Assembly (NCBI GenBank): GCA_963971575.1
Contig: OZ020611.1
Span: 61,723,381 to 61,787,380, forward strand
Direction of reading: 5' to 3'
Length of the DNA stretch: 64,000 nt
From: Liopterus haemorrhoidalis
Lineage: Eukaryota > Arthropoda > Insecta > Coleoptera > Dytiscidae
Below the pieces are notes generated by a model. The model ran no database searches and was not told the DNA's origin. It saw only the letters and a list, made by a program, of their open reading frames with translations. Each line of letters opens with the position of its first letter. Position 1 is the first letter of the stretch. Of the stretch, positions 42,800-53,557 are shown in pieces. The position numbers and the translations under genes were made by a program.

Positions 42800-43439
42800 C
42801 TCTAAAGGAATCGTTGCGACATGTCCAGTACAACCGAAGAAAAATGCGATCATTGAAATGCTTCGTGAACGAACAACTTTTGTGGGTTTCGGTTCATCTT
42901 GGAAGACCCAAACAGTGGAGTGTTGCTTAGTTTTCGTTTCATATGAATACATCCAAGTTTCATCACCTGTAACGATGTTGTATACGGATTTTGCAGTGCC
43001 TAGGTTGATTTTTTTTTAGCATTCCCTTACACCAATCAACCCTAGCCTTTTTTTTTTCTTTGGTGAAATTATGGAAACCAATTGTAAATAGTCTTTTCTG
43101 ATGGTGCTTCATTACCAAAAATTGAACAAAGCGAATTTATGCATTGTTGTTGAGTTAGGCCTTTACAAAAATCGTAAAAAATCCAACGAAAACCTTCACG
43201 AGTAATATCCATTTTTTCACACACTTGCTTTTTTTTAAAGCTCGCTGTCAATAAACTACTCGGTCAATTTATAAGCTGCCACTGATTTCACTATAACAAA
43301 TGTCAAATTTTACGAATATAGTAATGACACATTTCAATATTGCCATCTAGTGGTCGTTTGTAAAAACATAAAACGTAACTCTCGTATTTTTCAGTTCAAA
43401 CAATAATAAGGGAGATAGTTTAAGTTTTTTAATAAACAA

Positions 43440-43740
43440 ATGAGTTTTAACCCCGAAACACCCCTTATAATAATTTTTTTTATATTTCTTATAGCCTATG
43501 TTCAAATCCTGGCTTTATTCTATCATCATATCAAATGAAGATAAAATATGTTCATTGAAAATCAGCGGTTTTTGCATGAATCTCGAACAGACAGACAGAC
43601 AGTCAAAAGTGTATTTTTTGCGGATATTGTCTTATAATCATCTGAAAGGCATAGAAACCAAATATGATACCAACAAATAAAACAAAAAAAAAAAAAAAAA
43701 AACCAGATATAGCCTCCAATTTTATAAATATAGATAAATT
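43440..43740 (-). repeat. R6 interspersed repeat, copy 3
   Basis: Contains atgttcaaatcctggcttta, ttttgcatgaatctcgaaca and gcatagaaaccaaatatg, as at 7719-7930. It ends in an A-run and 'agcctccaattttataaata', the counterpart of the R6 start at 10388. Confidence 0.68.
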
Positions 43741-44452
43741 TTTAGTTTTGTATAAGAAACGTATAACCTGTGGGAGTTATACATTGTAGGCACCGTTAAA
43801 CAACAATATCTATCTGTGTTGTACAGGATACAAGAAAGTAAATTGGTTTTTTGATCAAAAAATCTCCTTCTATACAAGTCCATAATTTAAATTTCGTTGA
43901 AACATCCAACAAAAAGTAAAATAAACATTATCATAACCCGTTTTTTATAACAATGCACCTTAGCCATCATATTCTTTAAAGCGAGTGTTGTGATGTTAAC
44001 TTCGCCACATACAAAACTTCCAAAAGATGTTAGCTAACCTTGGAGAAGTCACGATATCTTCCCCTCACTTCTCCTACGTATGGACCAAAGTTTCAAGGTT
44101 TCCGAAACTGAAAACCGCATCGGTCACTTTTTATACCCGGCTTTGGGAGTACATGTACAGAACTCGGCCCGAGGGGGTTTGATTTTTATTTATTTTATTT
44201 TGTAGACGGCCAGAAATGTTTTGGTGCACGATTTATGCCGTTTATGTAAGAGTTTTTGAAAGGGTCTCTGTTTAGTGAAGTAGATGGGAGACGGCTTTCA
44301 AAACAAACATTTGTCGTTGCGGTTTCTTACTGTGGAACTTTAAAACCATTTAAATTGACTTTTGTACTTTATTTATTCCTCTTATTCTAAGGGTGTTAGT
44401 TCTTATATAATGCTGCTTTGTTCTATCGAATATTATAATGAAACTATTGGAA
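43741..44452. other. No gene recognised
   Basis: A mixed-composition stretch with a GC-richer patch at 44.14-44.18 kb (cccggctttgggagtac). No domain, TIR or RNA was recognised. Confidence 0.4.
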
Positions 44453-46642
44453 TATACAGTCACAAAATTGACCGTACAAAAGTTTTAGAAATACACCTCT
44501 TAGGTAAAGATGCCTATAAAACAGATTATTTAAACCAATTATTTTTTATTTCTAAAATACATTTTAGAGATACAAAACTATCATAAATCATAAACTATCA
44601 TAAATGGTATAAAATTAAATAATATTTAATAAACATTTTTTAAAGAACACAAAAAATATATACATTTTCAGAGACACAAAATTGAGCGTACAAAAAGTAG
44701 TAATACTAATAAAATAATTAGAAAACAATAAGTTAATTTAAATTAATATTTTGTCCCGTCACCTTTTGCTTTTATTACTGCTTGAAGGCGATTTGGCATA
44801 GACTGCACTAATTTTCCACAAACTTCTGCTGGTATATTATTCCACTCTTCTTGAAGTTTCGTTTTAAAATAATTTTTATCAGAAAATGAATTTGTTTTTA
44901 TCCGAACTTTTAATTCTGTCCACAAATTTCCAATTGGATTGAGATTAGGCGATTGTGGCGGTGTTTTGAGTAATTTTAGTGCATTGTATAACAGCCATTT
45001 CTTTACAATAAGCGCAGTATGTTTGGGATCGTTATCTTGTTGAAAATAATAAACTGGTGGCATATCTATTTTTTCTGCAGTAGCCGTAAGATTATTTTTC
45101 AAGATGTTCAGATATTTCCATTTATCCATCCGCCTGCGTGTTTTACTGTCGGACCGGTATTATTTTTTTAAAATTTTGTATTGGGCTTCCACCGAACAAT
45201 ATGTATGCCGTCCGACCCAAAAAAAATTAATTTTCGTCTCGTCAGAAAAAATAACTTTATTCCAGAAGCTAATTGGATTGTTTACATACATTTTTGCAAA
45301 TTCTAAGTGTTTCTTTTTATTCGTTTTTGAAATCAATGGTTTCTTGCGTGCAATTCGATAATTGTAGTTATTTTTCCGGAGTACTCGGCGGACTGTTTCT
45401 ACTGAAGTTTGTTTATTTAATCTTTGTGACAATTCTGACGTTAATACGGTACACTAATTTTAGGATCTTGCTTGGTTTTTCGCAAAATAAATCTTTCATC
45501 CACAGTTGATAACAATTTTTTTCTGCTTCTGTCCGTTTTGTTTTTGATAGTACCTCCATATTTAAATTTATTTATTATTTTTTGAATTGTCCCAGCAAAC
45601 ATTTAACTAACGGCCGAATGCCGGCAAACTGCTTTTACTGCTGGCACCAAAAGTAAGTGCAACGCCAGTATTAATAATGTACTTCACATTTGTATTTCGC
45701 ATTCCGCCTATACGAAGTACTTTACCAGCATTTTATAAGCACTCCTTATTTGTATTAATCCAAGCAAACATTTTTATACTTTTTACTTAAAACTAAACTT
45801 TTTTTGAATGTAATAATTTGAAAACTCTGATTGTTCTTAGTCATAAAACGCCCTAACGGCCAGTACCCCCTCGAGGGCCAGTACAAGTTGATACGTGTTG
45901 GTGGACAGTTTGTCAAGTTGTGTATTTGAATAGTTATTGTTTTGTGAACATTATACAGTTTTTTATTGTGATTTGTGTGTGTTTTGTTAGATTTAAGGAC
46001 GTAGTTTACACAAACTATTTCATGTTAAATTGTTTAATTTTTAGTTTAGTTCAATCATAGTTTTTTTCATGTAATAAAATTTCCAATTATTAATAAATCT
46101 GTTACAAGATTGTAAATATATCATTTAAAAAATATAATTTGTCATATTTCATTTTGAATAGTGACATCTTAAATATTTTGTAAATATAATACCAACCTAA
46201 AATAATACAAACTTAATCCAAAACTGTAAAGCTTTTTTTACAATATAACCAAGTTTCTAAAAGTCAGTAATACACTATAAAAATCACTAAAATAACCAGA
46301 TCTAGTTTGTTCTTACAAAAGTGAACAGCTTATAGCATTAATGCTTATAAAATTTGATTATTAAATTTATTTTAACAAGTATGATTTCTTTAGGTTGGCA
46401 CTCTTCAAGTCAGGGGGGAAAGATGTGGTAGATAATACAAGATGAATATTGGCGAAAATTATTAGTCACTCCTTATCTTTAGGATGCAATTGGTTTGGCC
46501 GAAATGGCAGAAAACCATTTTCTTAAAATTCTTCATTAAATTAATAAATTAAATAAACTAATTCCTGTTATTCCTGAAATTATATTTATTTAATATTTAT
46601 ATATAAATCAATAAATTATAACTGTTAACACATTTTACAATC

Positions 46643-46808
46643 GGCCAGTTTTACCATCGTTGAATAAATTTATTTAACAACTTAAGTTAACAATATCGCA
46701 TCATTCTATTGACAGCAATGTTAATTTCTTCATTAATAGTTTAAAACCGATGCGATATTGTCAACTTTATTTGTTAAATAAATTTATTCAACGATGGTGA
46801 AAATGGCC
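46643..46808. repeat. Inverted repeat with 60-bp arms
   Basis: 46643-46702 (ggccagttttaccatcgttg ... atatcgcatc) and 46749-46808 (gatgcgatattg ... acgatggtgaaaatggcc) pair over about 60 bp around a 46-bp loop. It may be a small MITE; no duplication could be fixed. Confidence 0.8.
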
Positions 46809-46874
46809 AAAAGAGTATTTATTTTGCACCTAACCATTAATTTATTTTAATACTGGGTAAGTACACATATGTTA

Positions 46875-47155
46875 AGCCTGTAATACATGATGCGATTTCT
46901 CGTTTTGAATCTCGTACGATTTATCGTACAAGAATTATTGTATCGTGTACTACAGGATTTTCGTACGAGATCTTGTACGATATTGAAAACCATCCAATAT
47001 TTATGCTCCAGACCTAAAATATTGTATAGAAATGAACAGATATCGACGCAGTAGATTATTGCGCATAGTCACGTGACCGATACCGTTAGGAATAATTATC
47101 GTACGATAAATCGTACGAGATTCAAAACGAGAAATCGCATCATGTATTACAGGCT
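46875..47155. mobile_element. PIF/Harbinger-type MITE, 281 bp
   Basis: The ends AGCCTGTAATACATGATGCG and CGCATCATGTATTACAGGCT are perfect and the inverted repeats extend about 55 bp. The TTA duplication is at 46872-46874 and 47156-47158. 'cgtacgataaatcgtacg' palindromes lie inside. Nested in the CCCAGCAAACAT element. Confidence 0.9.
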
Positions 47156-47214
47156 TTACATTTGAAACACTAGAGAGTGGGTATAATCTAAGCACTGGTC
47201 CGTCAGAAATAAAT

Positions 47215-47505
47215 GTTGCAACTAATGCGATTATTTTGCACTTTACCGTTGCTGGGCCAGCTAACGGCCACGGGGACACCGGGGTACTGGCCCAGTGCAA
47301 AATGCCAGCACTGGCCCAGTGCGAAATGTCAGCACTGGCCCATTACTTTCAATGCACTTTACCGTTGCTGGGCCAGCAACTGATACATCAATGGGCCAGC
47401 TAAGGGCCACGGGACACCGGGGTACTGGCCCAGCACGAAATGCCAGCACTGGCCCATTACTTTCAATGCCGGGGAGTATGTGCTTTACCAGTACTGGCCC
47501 GTATA
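47215..47505 (+). repeat. GGCCCAG-rich direct repeats, two to three units
   Basis: 'actttaccgttgctgggccag', 'gccacggg(g)acaccggggtac' and 'gccagcactggcccattact' each recur with 110-130-bp spacing. They form the right subterminal part of the CCCAGCAAACAT element and are GC-rich against the surroundings. Confidence 0.78.
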
Positions 47506-47989
47506 AAAATGTTTGCTGGGGTGGAATGTCTTCGGTTTACTATATCACTTATTTCACTCATTGTATGGCCCCGGGCGTATAATTGAACTATTAGTTTTCG
47601 TTTAGATTCGTCAGTCTGTTTACGTTTGTTTTCAAAATCATTGTACTTGAATGTGGCCTAATGCAAACTAAACTAATGAAAAAAAAAAATCTGTTGCAAG
47701 ATAAATCCTATGCAATATAATTTCAGGAAAAGACAGGTCTTAAATCAATCGAAATTAACTAGTACGCTCAATTTTGTGTCTCTAAAAAAATATTATTTTT
47801 AGTTTTCCTTAGCAATTTTTTAACAAATATTACTATGCTTTATACTATTTGTAATAATTTTGGATCTGCAGGGTGTATTTTATAAATAAAAATTAATTAG
47901 TTTTATAAAAATCTGTTTTATAGTCACGTTTTATTAAAAAGTATCTTTGTCAAATTCTTGTATGCTCAATTTTGTGAGTAACTGTACCT

Positions 47990-49594
47990 ATTAAGGCATC
48001 TATTGTTTGAGTGATTTAACAACCAGTATGCATGGCGGTTTTGAAAATTGTTTAAGAATTGCTAACATTTTATTATTGGGGATTAAAATAACGCGTATAG
48101 GGAAATATAGTTTTTAATTTTTTTTAGAGACGTGTTATGCAGAAGAAATGGCTTTATAAACATTTGTATATACTTTATTGTTGGTAAAATAGTAAAACAG
48201 GTTCACAAAATTTTGTAAAATATATTTATTCCTATAATTTTACTTTGACAGCTATGTAACAATAACATTAATTACCCTCTACCTACATTTCAAAATTGAC
48301 CACAGCGTCGTTACGATCTTTATTTATTTCCCTATCCCTCTAGCGGCAATAAAGCGAACACTTCATAAAAGTATACTGTCATTGTTTACGTATAGTTCAG
48401 CATGTGGTTTTTTGTTTCTGTCCATTCTCACTCCGTTTTTACGACGAATAAAGTGATAAATTTAAGAGAAAAAAAAGATTAAATACTCCTTGTTCTGTGT
48501 ATGGTTGCTATTCAGAGGAGGAACATCTTCCATATTAGATGAATTTTATTAGAAAAATTATGGTGTATGACAAAGTTTCTTTATTAGTTCTGCAATTTAA
48601 TTTTAATTCGCCATTTATACTTATGTTTTGCTACAAGTGAAGAAGAAAGTTTATTAATGATTCTAAAATTTTGTTTCTATTTATTGAAAGGAATTTCTAC
48701 TGTTTTTGACATATTTTTAACGATGTTTTTAACAATGATGTTTTTAAACAAGCTAAAACGACTTACTAATTTGTCAAACATGTACATAGAAAGTGATATC
48801 CTTCAAAAATTAGACTTAGAGGACATAATAGAAGATTTTGCACAACAGATCCCGGAAGAAACCATCATCATTAACGTAAGTCCAATTCTCAAAATAGTAA
48901 TCACTTCATTTATATTTGATTTGTATAAAGCTAATCATAATAACCAATAAAGTCACTAAATAAAAGTACATACTGATGTTTTCATTCACATTTTTTTTTT
49001 TTTTTTACTTTCTAAAAGGTCCCCAACCTCTGTGTGCCCAGGGGCCCCTGCATGGCCTAAGCCGGCTCTGCTCGGACTCTAATTCCGACTCTACAGACCT
49101 GGAATTTACAAGAAGATTTTTAAAGATATTTAGATTACTAAAGAAATGAACAAATTTTATTACAAATGCGATTTACTGAATTTATTACATAGTCACTGAT
49201 TATTTTCTTTCCCTTGCTTGTTAATTCATTTACACTTTTTTGTGTTTCCTCAAACCTATTCTTATTCTTAACATAATATGAATGATAAAGTATTCTCTAT
49301 TGTTTTCAGAACCATATAATGAATTTTACTATCCATAAAACTCAACAGCAGCACCGTACAATTTTATGAACCGAGATATTCTCACTTTATTGTGCTTTGT
49401 TTCTCTCACTTTTTTACTATTCTACATGTTTTATTTTAGTTTTTACTAAACTAGACTATGTATATAGAAATGGCGGGTCCAACATGGGATTCTGGGAGGG
49501 GGGTAATTTATTTAAGGAATATTTATAGGTATAACCATATTTTTCTATTTTACATTCATAAAAGAGTAATTATGAAACCTATTTGAGTGTTATA
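47990..49594. other. Unassigned region with one small open frame
   Basis: Contains the hypothetical frame at 48657 (separate entry) and a GC-richer patch near 49020-49080 (gcccaggggcccctgcatgg) that looks like a hAT-type end without a partner. Otherwise AT-rich. Confidence 0.4.
48657..48950 (+). CDS. Hypothetical small protein, 97 codons
   Basis: Starts at an ATG in MILKFCFYLLKGISTVFDIF. A hydrophobic N-terminal 30 residues is followed by an acidic part (ESDILQKLDLEDIIEDFAQQ). A consensus splice donor (aac|gtaagt) lies at about 48875 after the acidic part, so it could be an exon end of a gene or transposon with the rest elsewhere. I recognise no family and would not claim expression. Confidence 0.25.
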   Translation: MILKFCFYLLKGISTVFDIFLTMFLTMMFLNKLKRLTNLSNMYIESDILQKLDLEDIIEDFAQQIPEETIIINVSPILKIVITSFIFDLYKANHNNQ

Positions 49595-50022
49595 ATCAGA
49601 TCAATTCTGTAAAAATTTACTGTGTAGTAACGTTACTACAAGATTAAAAATTATAAAAAGTATTCGTGACTGAAACTAACGTTGGCGGCGCTGCGTACAA
49701 CAACTTATGGCGGACGAGAAGCGTATATGTCAGAAGTTTTTTCTTAATATTTATCTGTTCAAACAATATTTCTGCAAAAATGCACTGTATTTAAGTCACT
49801 ATATTTTAAAATAGTTCTTAATTCACATAAACTGCAGCACAACACGCTACAAATATTATCCAAATATACGCTTCTGTTTAATTTAGCCAGTCACCACCAG
49901 ATGTCTCACTGTTATTTGCAGTCGCGAATAATGCCTTTCATTCATGACAGTAACTAACCTTGCTCATAGAGACACATTTAGTTACTATTTTCATAGTAAC
50001 TGAGTTACAGAATTGGTCTGAT
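49595..50022. mobile_element. R4 MITE, long copy, 428 bp
   Basis: The ends ATCAGATCAATTCTGTAA and TTACAGAATTGGTCTGAT are inverted. Subterminal 'actgtgtagtaacgttacta' and 'catagtaactgagttac' recur in the short copy at 9279. The interior is unrelated to other families. No clear flanking duplication. Confidence 0.72.
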
Positions 50023-50159
50023 TGTGTTGCATTATGACACAACATTTTATTTCATAAAATTGGTAAAATTGGTACAATAAAGTACAAATTTTACAAAATA
50101 AAAATTGACAACTACCTTGAAAAATATAAATCTGTCAAATCACGTTCAAACTCTAACGA

Positions 50160-50800
50160 TAACAATCATATTTTTAGGATTTTATTGATATAACCTATCT
50201 GTCTGTATATCTGTTTGTCGGTCTGTCTTTGACCCATATGTAGGAAAACTATCGAGGCTTCAAAAAAAACACATCGCGAGAAGAATACAAATAAATATGT
50301 ATGTAATGAGAAAATAAATACCATTTTAAAATTTTGAGTGGTGTAACAAATGAAATCCCTTAATGCGTGGATAAACAAAGAAATATTTATTTTTGAAAAA
50401 TATTTTTTGTTTTATGGGATTTTCGCCAAAAAATGTCAAAATGCTTTTGTTCCCCATCCTATTTCCCAGAATGGTTGACCTAATAATCTGAAAAAAATCT
50501 CAATAATGCATACTGATGCCAACCGGAATGGTAGAATTTTACATCAGATTAGTTTTACGAAAAATATAAAGTTTTGTAGTTGAATTTTTTTAACCCTAAG
50601 GGGTTAAACTAAAAATATGAAAACATTCTAAGTATAGTACATTAATCTGAACCGGAAACATACGAAGGAATTTTTGATCAGATGACAATTTTTGGAAATT
50701 ATTGCAGTTTTTGTGTTTTTGACAAATTAACTATTTTTTTTTTTTAATTCTTGGCTAATAATGTTATGGAATTTTTGTATTTACGGTTAAGGTAGTGTAA
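50160..50800 (+). repeat. R2 family copy, 3'-altered
   Basis: TCTG-type words, 'tttgacccatatgtaggaaaa', 'ccttaatgcgtggataaac', 'gggattttcgccaaaaa' and 'gaaccggaaac' follow the R2 order but with duplicated middle segments. Shortly after it, near 50880-50910, 'atcgggttcggacccgtctcc' looks like a tRNA T-arm/B-box. Confidence 0.6.
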
Positions 50801-50933
50801 GTCTTCTTTTGAAATTAAAAATATAATAAAATATTTTTAACAACTGATGATCGAGAATCGACAAGCGCGCACACAAGAGAATGGTCATCGGGTTCGGACC
50901 CGTCTCCAGCAATGGAGAAATCATATACTTATA

Positions 50934-51330
50934 CTCTATCTCAGAAAAACTGATAGTAATAAAATTTATTATTTGTAAAAAGTTATTGTTTTTTCACACA
51001 GAAGCGGCAAAACAAAAGCGACAAAATATGAATAGTTCGAAACGAAATATTGTTAAAAACAACCGACTGTGCCGCACATATTATATGGGAATACGAACTA
51101 GGATTAAACACAATAGATCATAAAAATTTGACCCTAAAATTTTGAGGAAAAATATTGTCACAGGGGTGTGTTTAATGATATGATAAATATGGTCACAGGC
51201 GTGCGTTTAATAAAATGATAAATAGTAATATAGAAATACACAAAACCAATTTAAACGTGTTTAAAATGTGCACGCCTCTGGTAACTGCCTGACAAAATGA
51301 TGTATTACTATCAGTCTTTCTGAGATAGAG
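50934..51330. mobile_element. R5 TA-flanked MITE, copy 2 (uninterrupted), 397 bp
   Basis: The ends CTCTATCTCAGAAAAACTG and CAGTCTTTCTGAGATAGAG are inverted and flanked by TA. Almost the same sequence as 6718-7638 without the hAT insert, in the same orientation. Confidence 0.9.
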
Positions 51331-51916
51331 TATAATTGATAAAATCTAAGAAATTGAAAATAAGGATCACCTTTTTTATTAACAAAAATCATATTAGAAT
51401 CAAAATTAAATTATTATATAAGGCCACCCCTCTCCATAAAAGAACAATAATAAATTTGTATTATTTTACAGATATTTTTTGCAATAGACCCCCCCCCAGA
51501 CCAATTTTTTGCGCGCCTTAGAATCGAAAACATCATGATTCAATCTATTGTTGAATTAGTTTAGTTTTTGTTTAAGAATAAATCATTTATAATAGTGAAG
51601 TACTTATAAAACAAATAACACATTGTTAATAGTGAGAAAATGGTTCTGAAATTGCGAAAAATTAATCCATTTATCAATATCTTTCTTATTAATTTAATTT
51701 TAGTTTTAGTTAATTTTTTATTTTTTTATGAACTTAGTTACGAATGTAGAAATAAATCGAGTTTTTTAATTTAAATTTTTATGATGAATTTATCGCATAT
51801 TATTAAAATTTAATTTAAAAAAATTAAATGAAAACTTTTAATACTCAAATAACGAATAAAAATGATTATCAAAAAACTGTTGATTATGAAGTGATTATAG
51901 AAAAAGACAATTAAGA
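51331..51916. other. No gene recognised
   Basis: AT-rich DNA with one C-run (51488-51497). Confidence 0.4.
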
Positions 51917-52056
51917 ATGCCAAATACTAGATTACCCAAAAAAATACTGTACTCAGAGTTGGAAGAAGGCTGCAGAGGTTTGGGAGCTCTTATGCCACGC
52001 TACAAAGACGAGCTAAAACATAACCTCAAATCATGTCAGTTGCTCAGCCCAGACTA
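51917..52056 (+). pseudogene. LINE C-terminal tail fragment
   Basis: The frame reads MPNTRLPKKILYSELEEG, then MPRYKDELKHNLKSCQLL and a stop. The RLPKQLxYxEL...RYKDxLKxxLK pattern is a common C-terminal tail of endonuclease/reverse-transcriptase LINE proteins. Only 46 codons; the cited residues are legible, the family call is by memory of the pattern. Confidence 0.55.
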
Positions 52057-52547
52057 GGAAGAAAACCCCCTCTATCGAAGTATATGTCGTATATGTATAG
52101 GAGTCGTATTACACCAGGTCTGGAATGGAGAGTTTGGACACGCTGCCATGATTGATTTCACAAGTCCACACCATATATTCGCAAAATATATTAACACACA
52201 CGAATGTAAATGCATGCGTAAAATGCATTCACGACAACAAAGCAGAGATGACACGGATGAAGCTCAGATGATGCGGAGACAGAAATGAGCGACTAAAATA
52301 CAGTAAGACACGAGACGAATGTAGGTATATAACGTAAATTGGTGAACTGCAACAATGCAGGTAACCTGAACGGCGGTCGCGTATAGGCAGAACTGAGCAC
52401 AATAATTAACAAGATACAGATGGTTCAAATGTTATTCGGTAACTAAACTAAAAATAATGATCGACTGAGAACCCCCCCCCCCCCATTAAGATTAATAATT
52501 CGCGCGACTGGCGCGAACACTTTGTAAAGTTTGAACGCTTGTACTTT
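52057..52547. other. No gene recognised
   Basis: Includes a C-run at 52471-52484. Some coding-like composition, but no domain identified. Confidence 0.4.
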
Positions 52548-53141
52548 TATTTATTTATTTATTAATTACTGCTGCCCAACATTACTACCCAAAACGAGCA
52601 GGTATAAATAATATGTATATAAATACATAAATATATACATAAAATTTGCACAACTTACTAACAAAAGTAATAATTAAAGAAACAAACTTTTCAAATAGCA
52701 TATAAACAATATTGTTACAAATACATATTAAATAGTATAATACAAAATAACAAAATCCACTAATTTTTACAAATTTCAATAATTTTGTAAACACAAATTT
52801 ATATATATAAAAAAATGAAATCGATAAAAATGCTCTAAAAAAGTTCGAAATTTGTATCATCACGTGTATAGTATGAACACATACGATTTACAGGAGATTT
52901 GAGATGAAGGTTGGTATGAGCCTGTGGAAGATAGAATAATAATGGATATCTGGTTGGAACAATAGGAGCGTTGAAATTTAATTTTTGGAGGGTTAAGGGG
53001 TCATCAATTTGATTATTTAATAGTTTTTTTAAATGAAGAAGTGACTTAATTTTACGACGCTCTGCGAGGGACACAGAACTAAAGAGGTCCAGTAATGTAG
53101 CGTAACTAAGATGTTGAGGAGGATAAGAGCCCATTATTTTG

Positions 53142-53148
<7 letters not shown>
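52548..53148 (-). pseudogene. LINE-J remnant 2, C-terminal half and 3' UTR
   Basis: Minus strand from 53134: MGSYPPQHLSYATLLDLFSS, LAERRKIKSLLHLKKLL, LNFNAPIVPTRYPLLFYLPQ, and SPVNRMCSYYTRDDTNFELF with a stop, then an AT-rich 3' UTR ending in TTTA repeats near 52550. The piece continues at 60705 after the TA microsatellite and LTR insertion. Confidence 0.85.

Positions 53149-53206
<58 letters not shown>
53149..53206. repeat. (TA)n array, left half
   Basis: Pure TA between the LINE-J coding remnant and the LTR. Its partner is 60643-60704. Confidence 0.95.
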
Positions 53207-53210
<4 letters not shown>

Positions 53211-53380
53211 AGAACGCTTTATAGCGTTTATGATAATATCAATTAAAACACACAAATCCAAGCACATATAAGCGTTTATTACTACGTCTATTTACAATCT
53301 GTCACGTATATGTCATTATGTTATGGTTACTAACGCAACATATTACAAAGGCGGTCCAAGAACTAGTTTTGACCCTAACA
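53207..53380 (-). repeat. LTR (3' LTR of the minus-strand element)
   Basis: TGTTAGAACGCTTTATAGCG to TTTGACCCTAACA. On the minus strand it contains an AATAAA in aataaacgc, a possible polyadenylation signal. Confidence 0.9.
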
Positions 53381-53525
53381 CGGCCGTCCTGATCATGCCG
53401 CGTCCTCGCGGCATCATCTAAATTTAACTGAAAAATAAAACAACTTATTATCCTAACACGGCCGTCCTGCAGGACCACGTCCTCGCGGCATCTTCAGAAT
53501 TTAATAACTGCAAAATAAAACGGAG
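53381..53525 (+). repeat. Two-copy direct repeat next to the LTR
   Basis: 'cctaacacggccgtcctg' and 'cgtcctcgcggcatc(a/t)tc' and 'aaaataaaac' occur twice, about 78 bp apart (from about 53374 and from 53452). The repeat includes the last bases of the LTR and the likely polypurine tract of the minus-strand element. Confidence 0.8.
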
Positions 53526-53557
53526 TAAACGAAAACATAATGTTAGTTTAGCCCGTC

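Larger units (their letters stand above)
41620..43386 (-). pseudogene. Mariner B: DD34D mariner transposase, dead, with a hAT insertion
   Basis: Minus strand: the end TACGAGAGTTACGTTTTATG at 43386; an N-terminal frame at 43251-43069 (MDITREGFRWIFYDFCKGLTQ, NEAPSEKTIYNWF); a deletion; then VTGDETWMYSYETKTKQ (first D) near 42970, VFQDEPKPTKVV, TGHVATIPLE. The hAT element follows, then YHDNASYHTA (second D) near 41930, and a C-terminal frame at 41864-41676 with MSRCPYSFDPL (third D), KKYVDSDFHHRKKLFEAI and EIPTSDWKTCFENWFERM. Frameshifts and the deleted middle make it non-functional. Confidence 0.9.
45591..47520. mobile_element. Unclassified TIR element with CCCAGCAAACAT ends, 1.93 kb
   Basis: The 12-bp perfect inverted ends CCCAGCAAACAT and ATGTTTGCTGGG interrupt the Tc1 transposase. 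The broken codons (cattcc-ac / ac-aattcaa on the coding strand) show that only a 2-bp direct repeat (AC on that strand, GT on the plus strand) was created. Subterminal regions carry ctggcccagtactgg-type repeats. It has no recognisable transposase and contains a Harbinger MITE and another inverted repeat. TIR and TSD do not match a superfamily I can name with confidence. Confidence 0.75.
44743..47660 (-). pseudogene. Tc1-like transposase, split, frameshifted and lacking the catalytic glutamate
   Basis: Minus strand, N to C: 47660-47521 reads KRKLIVQLYARGHTMSEISD (first helix-turn-helix). After the insert, from 45590, TIQKIINKFKYGGTIKNK and DERFILRKTKQDPKIS (second HTH region), then 45432-45160 with NKVIFSDETKINFFW (first D). 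A frameshift lies near 45140. Then 45129-44743 has YYFQQDNDPKHTA (second D) and SPNLNPIGNLWTELK. The last should be NPIENLW; here the third catalytic residue is Gly (codon GGA, one step from GAA). Length and order otherwise fit a normal transposase of about 340 residues. Confidence 0.92.
44457..47984 (-). mobile_element. Tc1-like element with IR/DR-type doubled ends, interrupted
   Basis: The outer ends CAGTCACAAAATTGACCGTA (44457) and, inverted, CAGTTACTCACAAAATTGAG (47984) are flanked by TA. A second, inner copy of the same word (gacacaaaattgagcgtac) lies about 215 bp inside the left end (44673) and about 197 bp inside the right end (near 47765). This inverted/direct repeat layout is known from Sleeping Beauty-like Tc1 elements. 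The gene is on the minus strand and is split by the 1.93-kb element 45591-47520. Confidence 0.85.

Noticed and set aside
50880..50935. A tRNA gene ending in gggttcggacccg
   Set aside because: Only the T-arm can be folded; no A box or acceptor partner upstream, so it is noted only as a possible R2 promoter relic.
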